DNA of 64,000 bases from Mariniflexile gromovii. Lineage in GTDB: Bacteria > Bacteroidota > Bacteroidia > Flavobacteriales > Flavobacteriaceae. The DNA lies in contig NZ_JAGJCB010000006.1 of assembly GCF_017814435.1 (NCBI RefSeq), forward strand, positions 1 to 64,000, written 5' to 3'. Position numbers and translations under genes: made by a program. The notes beneath the pieces are model-generated. The model searched no databases and was not told where the DNA came from. It was given only the letters and a program-made list of their open reading frames with translations. This document shows, piece by piece, positions 46,673 through 55,656 of the stretch (position 1 is the stretch's first letter; each line of letters opens with the position of its first letter).

Positions 46673-48679
46673 CTATATGATAATTAACTCATCCAAATAT
46701 GTTGGGTAATTTGCTCCTTCTCCACCACCTCGGGTAATAGAATCTCCAAAACAAATAATTTTTTGATTGGGCTTTAATAGTTGATGAGCTTTTAAAAAGT
46801 AATGTACATTTTGGGCAATAAACCTATATCCTAGCGCTGTTGGATGCACACCATCTTTCTTGCCACTATTCTTTTCATTCCTAATAAGCATATCCTGATT
46901 GTGTAAAGGCAAGTTTAGTGCTTTAAATTCTGCATTCAAATCGTAAAAATGTACGTTGTTTTCAGCCGCTAAGGTTTTAACAATTTTACCAACGGCATCT
47001 ATTTTTTTATTTGGTGTTTCTGAAAACAAGTTTTTATCATGTCTTGCAAACAAGTAGGCACTATCAGCAGGAATGGGACTCATTAAAACCAACTCGCTAC
47101 CATTGGCTTTAATTTTTTTAATTAAGGTTTCTAAATTGGAAGTATAAGTTTTATAATCAATCATTTTATTGGAATTCAACATATCGTTGGTACCCACCAT
47201 CATGATGACTAAATCTGGTTTCTTTGCTATAACATCTTTATCAACTCGTTTCAGCAAATCGTTGGTGGAATTCCCTCCAACACCTGCATTTATAACTTTC
47301 TTATCTTCCTTCTTATTAGTAACTGTACAATTCACAGTCAAATCGTTTAACCTAACAGGCATTCCTGTATAGTTAAAAAGCTGAATATTTTTAGCCCCAG
47401 CATAAGTACCACTAGGTTTATCTGGATTTCTATAGCGATGTACATCATCCCAAAACGATTCCCCAAACACTATGGGAGATTCTACACTACGTTTCTTGTT
47501 TTGATAATTACGAATGGTAATGTGATGCCCCGAACCATTAATTTCTGCTAAGCGTGATACTTCGTACTCGCTAACGGTATCCACCAATTCTAAATCGATT
47601 TTACAGTTTTTCACATTATTTACAACAAATGTTATTAATGGTCCATATAAAGCATCGCCTTTAGAATTCTCAATAACTCCATCTGTCCCTATGGAATACC
47701 CTTTTTCCTGACACCCTATTGCTGTAGACCCAACAATTTTAGTTGGAGGTAAATTGGCACTTAAATCGAAACCGGAGCGCATATTTTTTACCGTACAATT
47801 AATAACGGTTACACCTTGTGTTCGTCTACCGTTCAAACCACCTGACGGATAGGTTCTAATACCATCTTCAGACAATGATTTAATTTCATTGGGTAGAATT
47901 TTCCCCGGAGGGTAATCACTTTTAAAACCTACACTAAATGCTGGTCCGGATGTTTCCGCTAACATCTCGTTAGTAGCTTTCATTTTTCCTTCTACATAAC
48001 AATCTTTCAACAAAGTATTTACTGCGCCTTGCATAAAAATTCCATGTCCAAATGCATGACTTACCACTTTGCACCCTAATAATTTTGTGTTGGTTCCTTC
48101 CACCAACAAAACGGAATGCTTTTGAGTTTTCACCAAGGCATTTCCTCCTTTTCCCAATAAATGCCCATAACCATAAGGATAAGAACCATGTACAAACAAA
48201 TCGGCATTCTTAATGGTGTTATCATCGCCCATAACGCGCAACATTTGTACGCGGTTGGCGGGTACATGATTTCCAAGGTCTTTTCCTTTTAAACCTTCAA
48301 TGTAATTGCCATTACCACTTACCAAAAATTCGCTAAACTCACTTTTCGGATAGTTATTATGCAAGGCGCCATCAATATTTAAAGTCACTCCTGTTAAAAA
48401 ATATTGACTGTTATTTCCTAAAAAATGAATGAGAGACCCAATGCTAAAATCGCCTTTCTTCTCATTATTTTCACCATATTTAAAAACACTTAATTTGCCT
48501 ATTTTAATGGAATTAATATTGTATTCACCTGGTTTCATTTTAACCAACACATTACTCTTTTTGGCGTATTCAGCTAATTTTTCGACAGAATTTATAAAAA
48601 TAGTATCACGAGAATTTTCTTTAGCGTGTACTAAAAATACAGCCATCATTAAACATATTAGACTAATAGTTTTTTTCAT
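46673..48679 (-). CDS. Right-handed beta-helix protein fused to a circularly permuted SGNH esterase
   Basis: A 668-residue exported protein (signal peptide, residues 1-19). Residues about 25-455 are a parallel beta-helix with the paralog-family signature: MKPGEYNI, GSYPYGYGHLLGKG, QKHSVLLV, FGHGIFMQ, YVEGKMKATNEML, AETSGPAF and SEDGIRTY. Residues about 461-668 are an SGNH hydrolase in unusual order: block II-like NAGVGGNST, block III GTND (about 496), block V DGVHP (Asp609, His612), and only then block I FGDSITRG (Ser647). All parts of a 200-residue SGNH unit are present. I infer a bifunctional polysaccharide-active enzyme and esterase. Confidence 0.85.
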   Translation of the reverse strand: MKKTISLICLMMAVFLVHAKENSRDTIFINSVEKLAEYAKKSNVLVKMKPGEYNINSIKIGKLSVFKYGENNEKKGDFSIGSLIHFLGNNSQYFLTGVTLNIDGALHNNYPKSEFSEFLVSGNGNYIEGLKGKDLGNHVPANRVQMLRVMGDDNTIKNADLFVHGSYPYGYGHLLGKGGNALVKTQKHSVLLVEGTNTKLLGCKVVSHAFGHGIFMQGAVNTLLKDCYVEGKMKATNEMLAETSGPAFSVGFKSDYPPGKILPNEIKSLSEDGIRTYPSGGLNGRRTQGVTVINCTVKNMRSGFDLSANLPPTKIVGSTAIGCQEKGYSIGTDGVIENSKGDALYGPLITFVVNNVKNCKIDLELVDTVSEYEVSRLAEINGSGHHITIRNYQNKKRSVESPIVFGESFWDDVHRYRNPDKPSGTYAGAKNIQLFNYTGMPVRLNDLTVNCTVTNKKEDKKVINAGVGGNSTNDLLKRVDKDVIAKKPDLVIMMVGTNDMLNSNKMIDYKTYTSNLETLIKKIKANGSELVLMSPIPADSAYLFARHDKNLFSETPNKKIDAVGKIVKTLAAENNVHFYDLNAEFKALNLPLHNQDMLIRNEKNSGKKDGVHPTALGYRFIAQNVHYFLKAHQLLKPNQKIICFGDSITRGGGEGANYPTYLDELIII

Positions 48680-48717
48680 TTTTTAAAACTTTTTTTTAAA
48701 TATTCGTTTTCTGGGTT

Positions 48718-51207
48718 TTAATGAAAAGCAGCTAAATCAAAAACATAGTCTTCCCCTGCTTTTACCATCACCTTCTTTTTTAAATCTCCGTATCTTAATA
48801 TGAGTGTTTGATCTTTTAATGATTTCAAACCGACTTTAACAAGTTTGGTGTCTTTCCAATCTATATCAACAGTTATATTACCTCTTGCTTTTAAACCTTT
48901 TATAGACCCGGTAGACCAAGCGTTTGGAAGCGCAGGTAAAACATGAATAGTTCCGGTATGACTTTGAAGCAACATTTCTGCTACCCCTGCCGTATAACCA
49001 AAATTTCCATCAATTTGAAACGGTGGATGCGCATCTAACAAATTAGCATACAAACCGCCATGTTTATCATTTTCATCAACAAACGAAAAAAGGTTATTTA
49101 TAATTTTATACGCATGATTCCCATCGTGCATTCGTGCCCAAAAATTAATTTTCCAGCCCATACTCCAACCTGTTGCGTGGTCTCCTCGTAATTCCAATGT
49201 CTTTTTTACAGCTTTGAACAAATCAGGTGTTTTATCTTCTGAAATTTGATTACTCGGATGAAAACCATACAAATGAGATAAATGCCTGTGATGCACATCA
49301 GGTTCTTTAAAATCATATTGCCATTCTTGCAATTGTCCTTTTGAACCGATTTTATATGGTAGAAGTTCAGATACCATAGCTTCTAGTTTATTTCTAAAAT
49401 CGTGATCTATTCCTAATACTTTTGATGCATTAATGACACTTTCAAAATTTTCTCTAACAATAGCCATGTCCATAGTACCTCCTGCACTTACATATGCCGT
49501 TTCATCATCTTTAAAATAAAACATATTTTCTGGCGATGTACCTACTGGAGTTACCCAATAACCCTCCTCATTTTTAACCAACCAACTAGAAAAAAATTGA
49601 GCCGCTCCTTTAAGCAAAGGATAAGCTTCTTCTTTTAAAAATGTTATATCTTCTGTAAACTGATAATGCTCCCATAAATGATTCGTTAACCAACCTGCAC
49701 CCATAGGCCAATAAGAGTACATAACTGCATTATCAGCGGGATAAGTTGGCCTCCAAATATCGGTGTTATGATGTGCCACCCATCCCGGGTTTCCATACAT
49801 ATTTTGGGCAGTTTCCTTTCCTGTAATAGCCAATTCTTTTACCAACCTAAAAAATGGTTCGTGACATTCTGGTAAATTGGTAACCTCTGCTGGCCAGTAA
49901 TTCATTTGAGCATTAATGTTCATGGTGTAAGCCGAGTTCCATGATGGAATTACTTTATCGTTCCATATCCCTTGTAAATTTAAAGGTTGACCTCCTTTTC
50001 TGGAACCCGAAATCATCAAATATCTACCGTATTGAAACAATAAGGTGTTTAAGCCTATATCGGGTTTAGTAGCATAATTTCTAAGGCGTTCATCGGTAAA
50101 AAGGTCTTTTATCCTATTTCCTTGTGCTGTTTCTAATGTCAATTGAACACGATTAAAAAGCGACTCGTAATCTTTTTGATGCGCTGTTTTTATTTCTTTA
50201 AAATTTTTATTGTTAATTTTTGAAAGTATTGTCTTATTGATAATAGAAGGGTCTTTTCCTTCCTTACTGGGGCTTTTATCAAAACCATTAAAACTAGTGG
50301 CCATTGATAACAGCATCACAACTTCGTTAGCATTTGAAATAGAAACGCCATTTTTAGTTTCTTTTAGTTGGCCACCATCATTTCTTATTTCTAATCTGGC
50401 TTCAAAAAACATACCTTTTCCATCAACCTCATCTCCATAAAGTACTTGTTTAGCAAAAGGTTTGCGGGTGCCATCTTTGGCATAAAGCTCCGGATACTTA
50501 TATTGATCGCCATTGGATTCAATATTTTCAAGCGTTCTTCTTACTACAAAACCTGGTGCCTGACCTTTTAAGACTAAAGTATTTCCCTCTAAGAATGTTT
50601 CTATAGGATGGGGCGATTGAAAAAAAGCACGAAATGACAATTCACCTATTTTATCTGCTGAAATTTTTAAAGCTATAACATCATCTGGATAGCTAGCTAA
50701 AACGTCTCGCTTATAGTTCACATTTTTTGAACGATAACTTACTGTTGAAATGGATTTTTGAATATCTAAACACCGTTGAAAATTGGTAACTGAATCTCCT
50801 TGAAATTCCAAAAACAAATCTCCAAAAGGCTGAAAACTTTGATGCAATCTACCCAACCAGTTTTTCGCCATAATATCTTGGGCTTCAGCATATTTTTCCT
50901 CATTAATAAGTCCAGTGACTTTATTATAAGTTGGTTGAATATTTGTGCCCTTATAGGTTGAAGTTGGTTCTCCGGAATACAACGTGTTTTCATTTAACTG
51001 AATATGTTCGTTAAGCGGATTACCATAAATCATTGCTCCCAACCTGCCATTTCCAATAGGCAGAGCTTCTGTCCAAGCCTTAGCTGGTTCATCATATATC
51101 AAAACTAAATCACTGGACAGTAAATTTTCTTCTACTTTATTGGATTTACAACTTATAAAAGAAGCAACAATACTTATTGATAAAAGACCTCTTAAAAATA
51201 GTCTCAT
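48718..51207 (-). CDS. GH95-family glycoside hydrolase (alpha-L-fucosidase/galactosidase-like), lipoprotein
   Basis: An 829-residue lipoprotein (FISCKSN lipobox). The GH95 layout is complete: N-terminal domain (WTEALPIGNGRLGAMIYG, about 42-59), the alpha/alpha barrel with LNLQGIWNDKVIPSWNSAY, NINAQMNYWPAEVTN, the proposed acid Glu in GTSPENMF, and the catalytic Asp in QIDGNFGYTAGVAEML near residue 750. Family members release terminal alpha-L-fucose or alpha-L-galactose. It starts one base before the stop codon region of the next GH95-like gene upstream, so the two are translated together. The role is probably outer-membrane or periplasmic debranching. Confidence 0.9.
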   Translation of the reverse strand: MRLFLRGLLSISIVASFISCKSNKVEENLLSSDLVLIYDEPAKAWTEALPIGNGRLGAMIYGNPLNEHIQLNENTLYSGEPTSTYKGTNIQPTYNKVTGLINEEKYAEAQDIMAKNWLGRLHQSFQPFGDLFLEFQGDSVTNFQRCLDIQKSISTVSYRSKNVNYKRDVLASYPDDVIALKISADKIGELSFRAFFQSPHPIETFLEGNTLVLKGQAPGFVVRRTLENIESNGDQYKYPELYAKDGTRKPFAKQVLYGDEVDGKGMFFEARLEIRNDGGQLKETKNGVSISNANEVVMLLSMATSFNGFDKSPSKEGKDPSIINKTILSKINNKNFKEIKTAHQKDYESLFNRVQLTLETAQGNRIKDLFTDERLRNYATKPDIGLNTLLFQYGRYLMISGSRKGGQPLNLQGIWNDKVIPSWNSAYTMNINAQMNYWPAEVTNLPECHEPFFRLVKELAITGKETAQNMYGNPGWVAHHNTDIWRPTYPADNAVMYSYWPMGAGWLTNHLWEHYQFTEDITFLKEEAYPLLKGAAQFFSSWLVKNEEGYWVTPVGTSPENMFYFKDDETAYVSAGGTMDMAIVRENFESVINASKVLGIDHDFRNKLEAMVSELLPYKIGSKGQLQEWQYDFKEPDVHHRHLSHLYGFHPSNQISEDKTPDLFKAVKKTLELRGDHATGWSMGWKINFWARMHDGNHAYKIINNLFSFVDENDKHGGLYANLLDAHPPFQIDGNFGYTAGVAEMLLQSHTGTIHVLPALPNAWSTGSIKGLKARGNITVDIDWKDTKLVKVGLKSLKDQTLILRYGDLKKKVMVKAGEDYVFDLAAFH

Positions 51208-53502
51208 TTATTTACTTTTTTCATATTCAAGAATTGGATCTTCTAAAAGCGGCTTGCGCTCTGCTCCTTTTTTCACTCCAAAATAATTTTTATCATTATC
51301 CGGATGACTTATCAGGTTTAAAGTTGGTGTATCAACATAATCATCAGACGCCAAAATTATTTTTTCACCCTTTTTCAAATCGATAGTAAATTCACCATCC
51401 GCTATTTTTGTAATCTTTAATTTTCGGCCTTTGCTTACTTGCTTTACTTGGCTCCAACCGGGAACTTTTATAGTACATGGTTGACCTGCCTGACTTTCAA
51501 TAGCTACCCAATCTACCTTTTTATCTTTTAAAGATGCACTTACTAAAAAGCCACCTTGAGCAAGCAAATCTGCAAACGAAGCATTTTCCCAATGAGCAGG
51601 AATCGCTGGGAATATTCTAATCTTATCTCCCCAACTTTGTAAATTGTATTCCATTATAGCTGCTGCTGCACTTAAAGGTGTTTCAATTACGGGGTTATTC
51701 CCTTCCATATAAAACGTATTGGTAAGAAAATGAGCTCTACCAATATTCCCATCTAAAAAATCCTGCATAACGGCCACGGCTTCATTTCCCATGCCTAATG
51801 CGGCATAAAGCGAGGAAGCTCCTGTAAACGAATATCCAGCTAAGGCATTTCCGTTTTCAATATTATGCCAGTGTAATACAGATTTAACCACCAAATCTCT
51901 ATCCTTAGGAGCATTGGGATCGAGTTGAAACAAGGGATACAAAGCTAAAAGATGCGAATAATGACGGTGCGATATATCTACAGACTGATCGCTACCTATC
52001 ATCAACCCATTCTCATCAACCGGATAGGGTATTAAATCTGCCAACACCTGTTTCCAATGTTTCACTTTATCCTGATTCTGATTGGCTTTTTCATTGGTAT
52101 CAATTAATTCTGTTAGCAACCAACGGTAAATAGCTAAGTTATAATTTGTATTTTTAAAGGCTTTAAAACCCATGTATTCTGGCGATCCCATGGGGGTAAG
52201 CTCTAATACACCAGCTGCATTGCGCTCTAGTTTGGTTTCATAAACTTTGGCTATTCGCATTGCTTTAGGCGCCCATTTTTCTAAAATAGATATTTCATCA
52301 CCTTGATAATTAAAATACAACCAATAATTATGAAGTGCCCAAGCATAGTCGCCCAAACTTTTTCCTGTTTTACTGGTCATAATCCATTCAAAATAGTCGT
52401 CTATTAATTGAATATAATTGATGGCAATATCTTGGTGATTGCTGGTATTAAAGGGCCAATACGTTAATTGTACATTCAAGTTCCACCACAAGCCTGGCCA
52501 ACCTGTATTTTTAAAGAAAGGTCCCATTAAATCTAAAGCTGGGCCATCTGCACGAGAGCAAGCCGCCATTTTATATAGCTGAATCCAATAAAATGATTCC
52601 ATTCGAGTATCGGGAATATTCAAAAATGACTTTTGAAAATAGGTATGCCACCAAACTCTATGATTCTTTTCCAACTGATTTACACCTAAACCTTTTGCTT
52701 CTCTAACATCTTTTAAAGCAACTGTAGCCGACACATTTGAAGCTGGTATTTCATTAGCGGTAGCTATGTACAAGGTGCTTTTTTTACCATTTTCAGATTT
52801 CACATCAGCCCAAGCCGTAGCATAATCTCCTCCTGCCTCTAGTTTTTGTACACATACAACGGCATCACCATTTTTACTAATTTCTGGCTCATAAGGATTG
52901 AATTTATACTCATCTTTATATTGTTCATATTTTGTATATGCTCTTGGGCTGGATGCTTTTCCTGGCATCCATTTCCATGTAAATGGGACATATTCACCAT
53001 CTTTTTTCTCGGTAGAAGTCGCTTCTATCACTTGTACCATTTTATCATAAGGAGTAAAAGCCCTAAAGGTAATTTCTCCCAAATCTGTAATAATAGTTCC
53101 TCTAATTTCGGCATTATACAAATCTTGACGAATATTTGCCGATTGTATTTTACCAGCTGGATGGAGTGTCATTTTTCCAATATCTAAACGAGAAAAATCC
53201 ATTAAATTAGTCCCTTTCACACCCATGGATGTTTTTTTATTAGGAGCTTGTCTGTGATCGGTTACATCTTGACGCCCCACATGAAAATTAAATCTATTTT
53301 CATCCATTTTAGCGTAAAGCATCATCCCTAACTGACCATTACCTACAAAAGCACCTTCTGCCCATTGTAATGGAATTTCCTCCCAAACTAAATCGTGTTG
53401 CGCCATAAAATCTGGCCAAACTATATCTGACTTTGCTTGACACCATGTTGGTAAACACGAAAACAATATTATAATTATAAATATTTTTTTTATATAATAC
53501 AT
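51208..53502 (-). CDS. Diverged GH95-superfamily hydrolase
   Basis: A 764-residue exported protein (signal peptide ends CQA). It shares the GH95 plan with its neighbour: LQWAEGAFVGNGQLGMMLY (about 44-62), NLNVQLTYWPFNTSN (about 345-360) and a likely acid region MGSPEYMGF (about 460). The catalytic-Asp motif of GH95 (DGNFG) is replaced by EGNNPVIETPLSAAAA (about 640), so chemistry or substrate has probably changed. It may act on another deoxy-sugar; a role in rhamnose release is possible but unproved. Confidence 0.78.
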   Translation of the reverse strand: MYYIKKIFIIIILFSCLPTWCQAKSDIVWPDFMAQHDLVWEEIPLQWAEGAFVGNGQLGMMLYAKMDENRFNFHVGRQDVTDHRQAPNKKTSMGVKGTNLMDFSRLDIGKMTLHPAGKIQSANIRQDLYNAEIRGTIITDLGEITFRAFTPYDKMVQVIEATSTEKKDGEYVPFTWKWMPGKASSPRAYTKYEQYKDEYKFNPYEPEISKNGDAVVCVQKLEAGGDYATAWADVKSENGKKSTLYIATANEIPASNVSATVALKDVREAKGLGVNQLEKNHRVWWHTYFQKSFLNIPDTRMESFYWIQLYKMAACSRADGPALDLMGPFFKNTGWPGLWWNLNVQLTYWPFNTSNHQDIAINYIQLIDDYFEWIMTSKTGKSLGDYAWALHNYWLYFNYQGDEISILEKWAPKAMRIAKVYETKLERNAAGVLELTPMGSPEYMGFKAFKNTNYNLAIYRWLLTELIDTNEKANQNQDKVKHWKQVLADLIPYPVDENGLMIGSDQSVDISHRHYSHLLALYPLFQLDPNAPKDRDLVVKSVLHWHNIENGNALAGYSFTGASSLYAALGMGNEAVAVMQDFLDGNIGRAHFLTNTFYMEGNNPVIETPLSAAAAIMEYNLQSWGDKIRIFPAIPAHWENASFADLLAQGGFLVSASLKDKKVDWVAIESQAGQPCTIKVPGWSQVKQVSKGRKLKITKIADGEFTIDLKKGEKIILASDDYVDTPTLNLISHPDNDKNYFGVKKGAERKPLLEDPILEYEKSK

Positions 53503-53603
53503 TGTAATAAAATTTAGTAGTTTATTGATTTATTTTCTAAAAACAAAACGATTAATTTTTATTAAGATCCTATTTGTTGTTTGCGATGTTAGCATATTTA
53601 TTA

Positions 53604-55589
53604 TTATTTTGGTGTAAGTATCATCACAAAGCCATTGTTTGATTTAAGTGTAACCTCATAAATTGACTGATTATCAACTTCCAATTCATCTATACGCACT
53701 TGTGTACGTGTCTTAATTTCAGGGTCATCAGTATAAATCTTTAGATTGTATTTTTTATCGGCATCAAGAAAGAAAAAATCGAGAGGTAACAATCTATGTT
53801 TCTCTCCATTAATTCCTCCTACAAACCAATTTTCATCTTTTTTACGAGCAAGCACAGCAATTTCACCTATATCAGCCTTTAAAACTTTTGTTTCATCCCA
53901 TGTTGTGGGTACTGCATCAAAAAACTCTAATTCTGGCTCATTACCAATGGTTTTAGTATCTCCCCAGAGTCCATCATCTTTTACTGGAGCAGATGGTACT
54001 CTATCATACCAGTATAAAAACTGAAGCGGACTAAACAAACAGACTGTCTTAGCCATTTGTGAGGCATGAGACCCCATTTTTTTCACTCTTGAATTATAGT
54101 AGCATACCGTATTATCACCAGCTCCCGCTAGCATACGTGTAAACAGAGTTGTAAGCGTTTGTTGATTGGTTGTAGAATGCTCGTCCCCCATAATACCTTC
54201 TTGTGTAAGCAAATTAGGGTATGTACGTGAAAATCCTGTAGGTCTATAATGATCGTGAACGTCTACAACCATTTGGTACTTAGCACATTTTTCAATAGTT
54301 TCATGAAGCCATGCTGTAGCATCTTGTGTCCCTATTCTAACAAATCCAAATTTAATTCCTGAAACGCCCCACTTTTTAAAAAGAGGTAACAACTCATCTA
54401 ATTGTTTTTCCAAGGCACGACGATTTACATATAACATCACCTTAATCCCTTTTTCTTTAGCATACTTACAAACAGTTTCTAAATCAAATGGCCCTTTAGA
54501 ACGCTTAGGATCTAAAGTAATGGTAGTAGCATCGGAACTATTTTTCATTTCATCTCCATACCATCCAGCATCAAAATGAACATACTGCATGTTATGACTA
54601 GCCAAAAAATCAATGGTAGCCATAGCTCCTTGTGTTGTTAATGTTGTTTCTCTTATAGCTTTTCCCGGTGTAATCCAAGATTGGTCTTCTATTTTACTTG
54701 GAGGATTTAGATTTGATATTAGATAATTATTTTCTAATAGAACCCCTTCGTTTTCTGCCACCATCACAACTCTCCAAGGAGATTGAAATGGTAATTTCAT
54801 TTCCACTTTACTTTTATCAGAAAGCTTCCCTACTATATTTCCTTTTATAATATCCTGACTTATGTTCTCCAACCTAGCTTCCAATTTAGATTGAATACTA
54901 AATTTTAGTTCAGGATTTTGTTCAAAACTCATTCTCGAATAATCAACCAAACGTGCTTCTGCTAAAGCGACCTTATATGCTCCGCAATCTACCAGTAGTG
55001 GTCGTTCACAGCCAGGTTTCAATTCACTCATTGGTGTTTTAGTATAAATACTTTTTGAAGTTGTTACACCAGGTTTGCGCTCAGGAGTAGCCCACACACT
55101 ATAATCATCCTGAAAATTATATGTAACTACTTCGTCTTCTATTTGTAGTGTTTCCAAACCACTTTGCTTTGGAACTTCATAAGAAAAAACAACCCCTTCG
55201 TTATAAGCGCGACAGATTAGATTGAGTTTTGCTGTGGAACTTTCTAAATAAACTTTTACTTCATTATAGTTATCAGGAATTATACTACGTTCTCCCAAAT
55301 GTGTTTTCCATTGGTTTTCAACTGATGACTCTTCAACTTTAGCAATTGAAAAAGGATTCGAAAAATCAATATCTTTTGACTGGAGAACAACCACTGAAGG
55401 TAAAATTACCTGTTTATCCAAATATTGTACAGAATACGTAATTTGCCCCTTATCCGTTTCTTTAGATTGAGGAAAAACAGTTAATATATTTTCTCCATTA
55501 GGCGATTTTATAATAATCTCCTTTTGATTTTTACAAGATAAAATCAAAAATAAAACTACTAACAGATAATAATGTCTTTTAAGCATCAT
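53604..55589 (-). CDS. GH97-family glycoside hydrolase, lipoprotein
   Basis: A 661-residue lipoprotein (LILSCKN). GH97 enzymes remove terminal alpha-glucose or alpha-galactose and are a Bacteroidota hallmark. An N-terminal beta-sandwich precedes the barrel with YVHFDAGWYGDEM (about 325-337), GVSGIKFGFV (about 400-409), VDVHDHYRPTGF and TQEGIMGDE (about 445-462), and a C-terminal beta domain. As I recall, retaining members carry an Asp nucleophile in GIKxDF; this sequence has Gly there (KFGF), which would fit the inverting, SusB-like type. Confidence 0.86.
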   Translation of the reverse strand: MMLKRHYYLLVVLFLILSCKNQKEIIIKSPNGENILTVFPQSKETDKGQITYSVQYLDKQVILPSVVVLQSKDIDFSNPFSIAKVEESSVENQWKTHLGERSIIPDNYNEVKVYLESSTAKLNLICRAYNEGVVFSYEVPKQSGLETLQIEDEVVTYNFQDDYSVWATPERKPGVTTSKSIYTKTPMSELKPGCERPLLVDCGAYKVALAEARLVDYSRMSFEQNPELKFSIQSKLEARLENISQDIIKGNIVGKLSDKSKVEMKLPFQSPWRVVMVAENEGVLLENNYLISNLNPPSKIEDQSWITPGKAIRETTLTTQGAMATIDFLASHNMQYVHFDAGWYGDEMKNSSDATTITLDPKRSKGPFDLETVCKYAKEKGIKVMLYVNRRALEKQLDELLPLFKKWGVSGIKFGFVRIGTQDATAWLHETIEKCAKYQMVVDVHDHYRPTGFSRTYPNLLTQEGIMGDEHSTTNQQTLTTLFTRMLAGAGDNTVCYYNSRVKKMGSHASQMAKTVCLFSPLQFLYWYDRVPSAPVKDDGLWGDTKTIGNEPELEFFDAVPTTWDETKVLKADIGEIAVLARKKDENWFVGGINGEKHRLLPLDFFFLDADKKYNLKIYTDDPEIKTRTQVRIDELEVDNQSIYEVTLKSNNGFVMILTPK

Positions 55590-55656
55590 ATTTACTTTTT
55601 TAATTCATTGTTAATTTGATAATACAAGAAAAAATAATTTTACGACAATTACCTTT

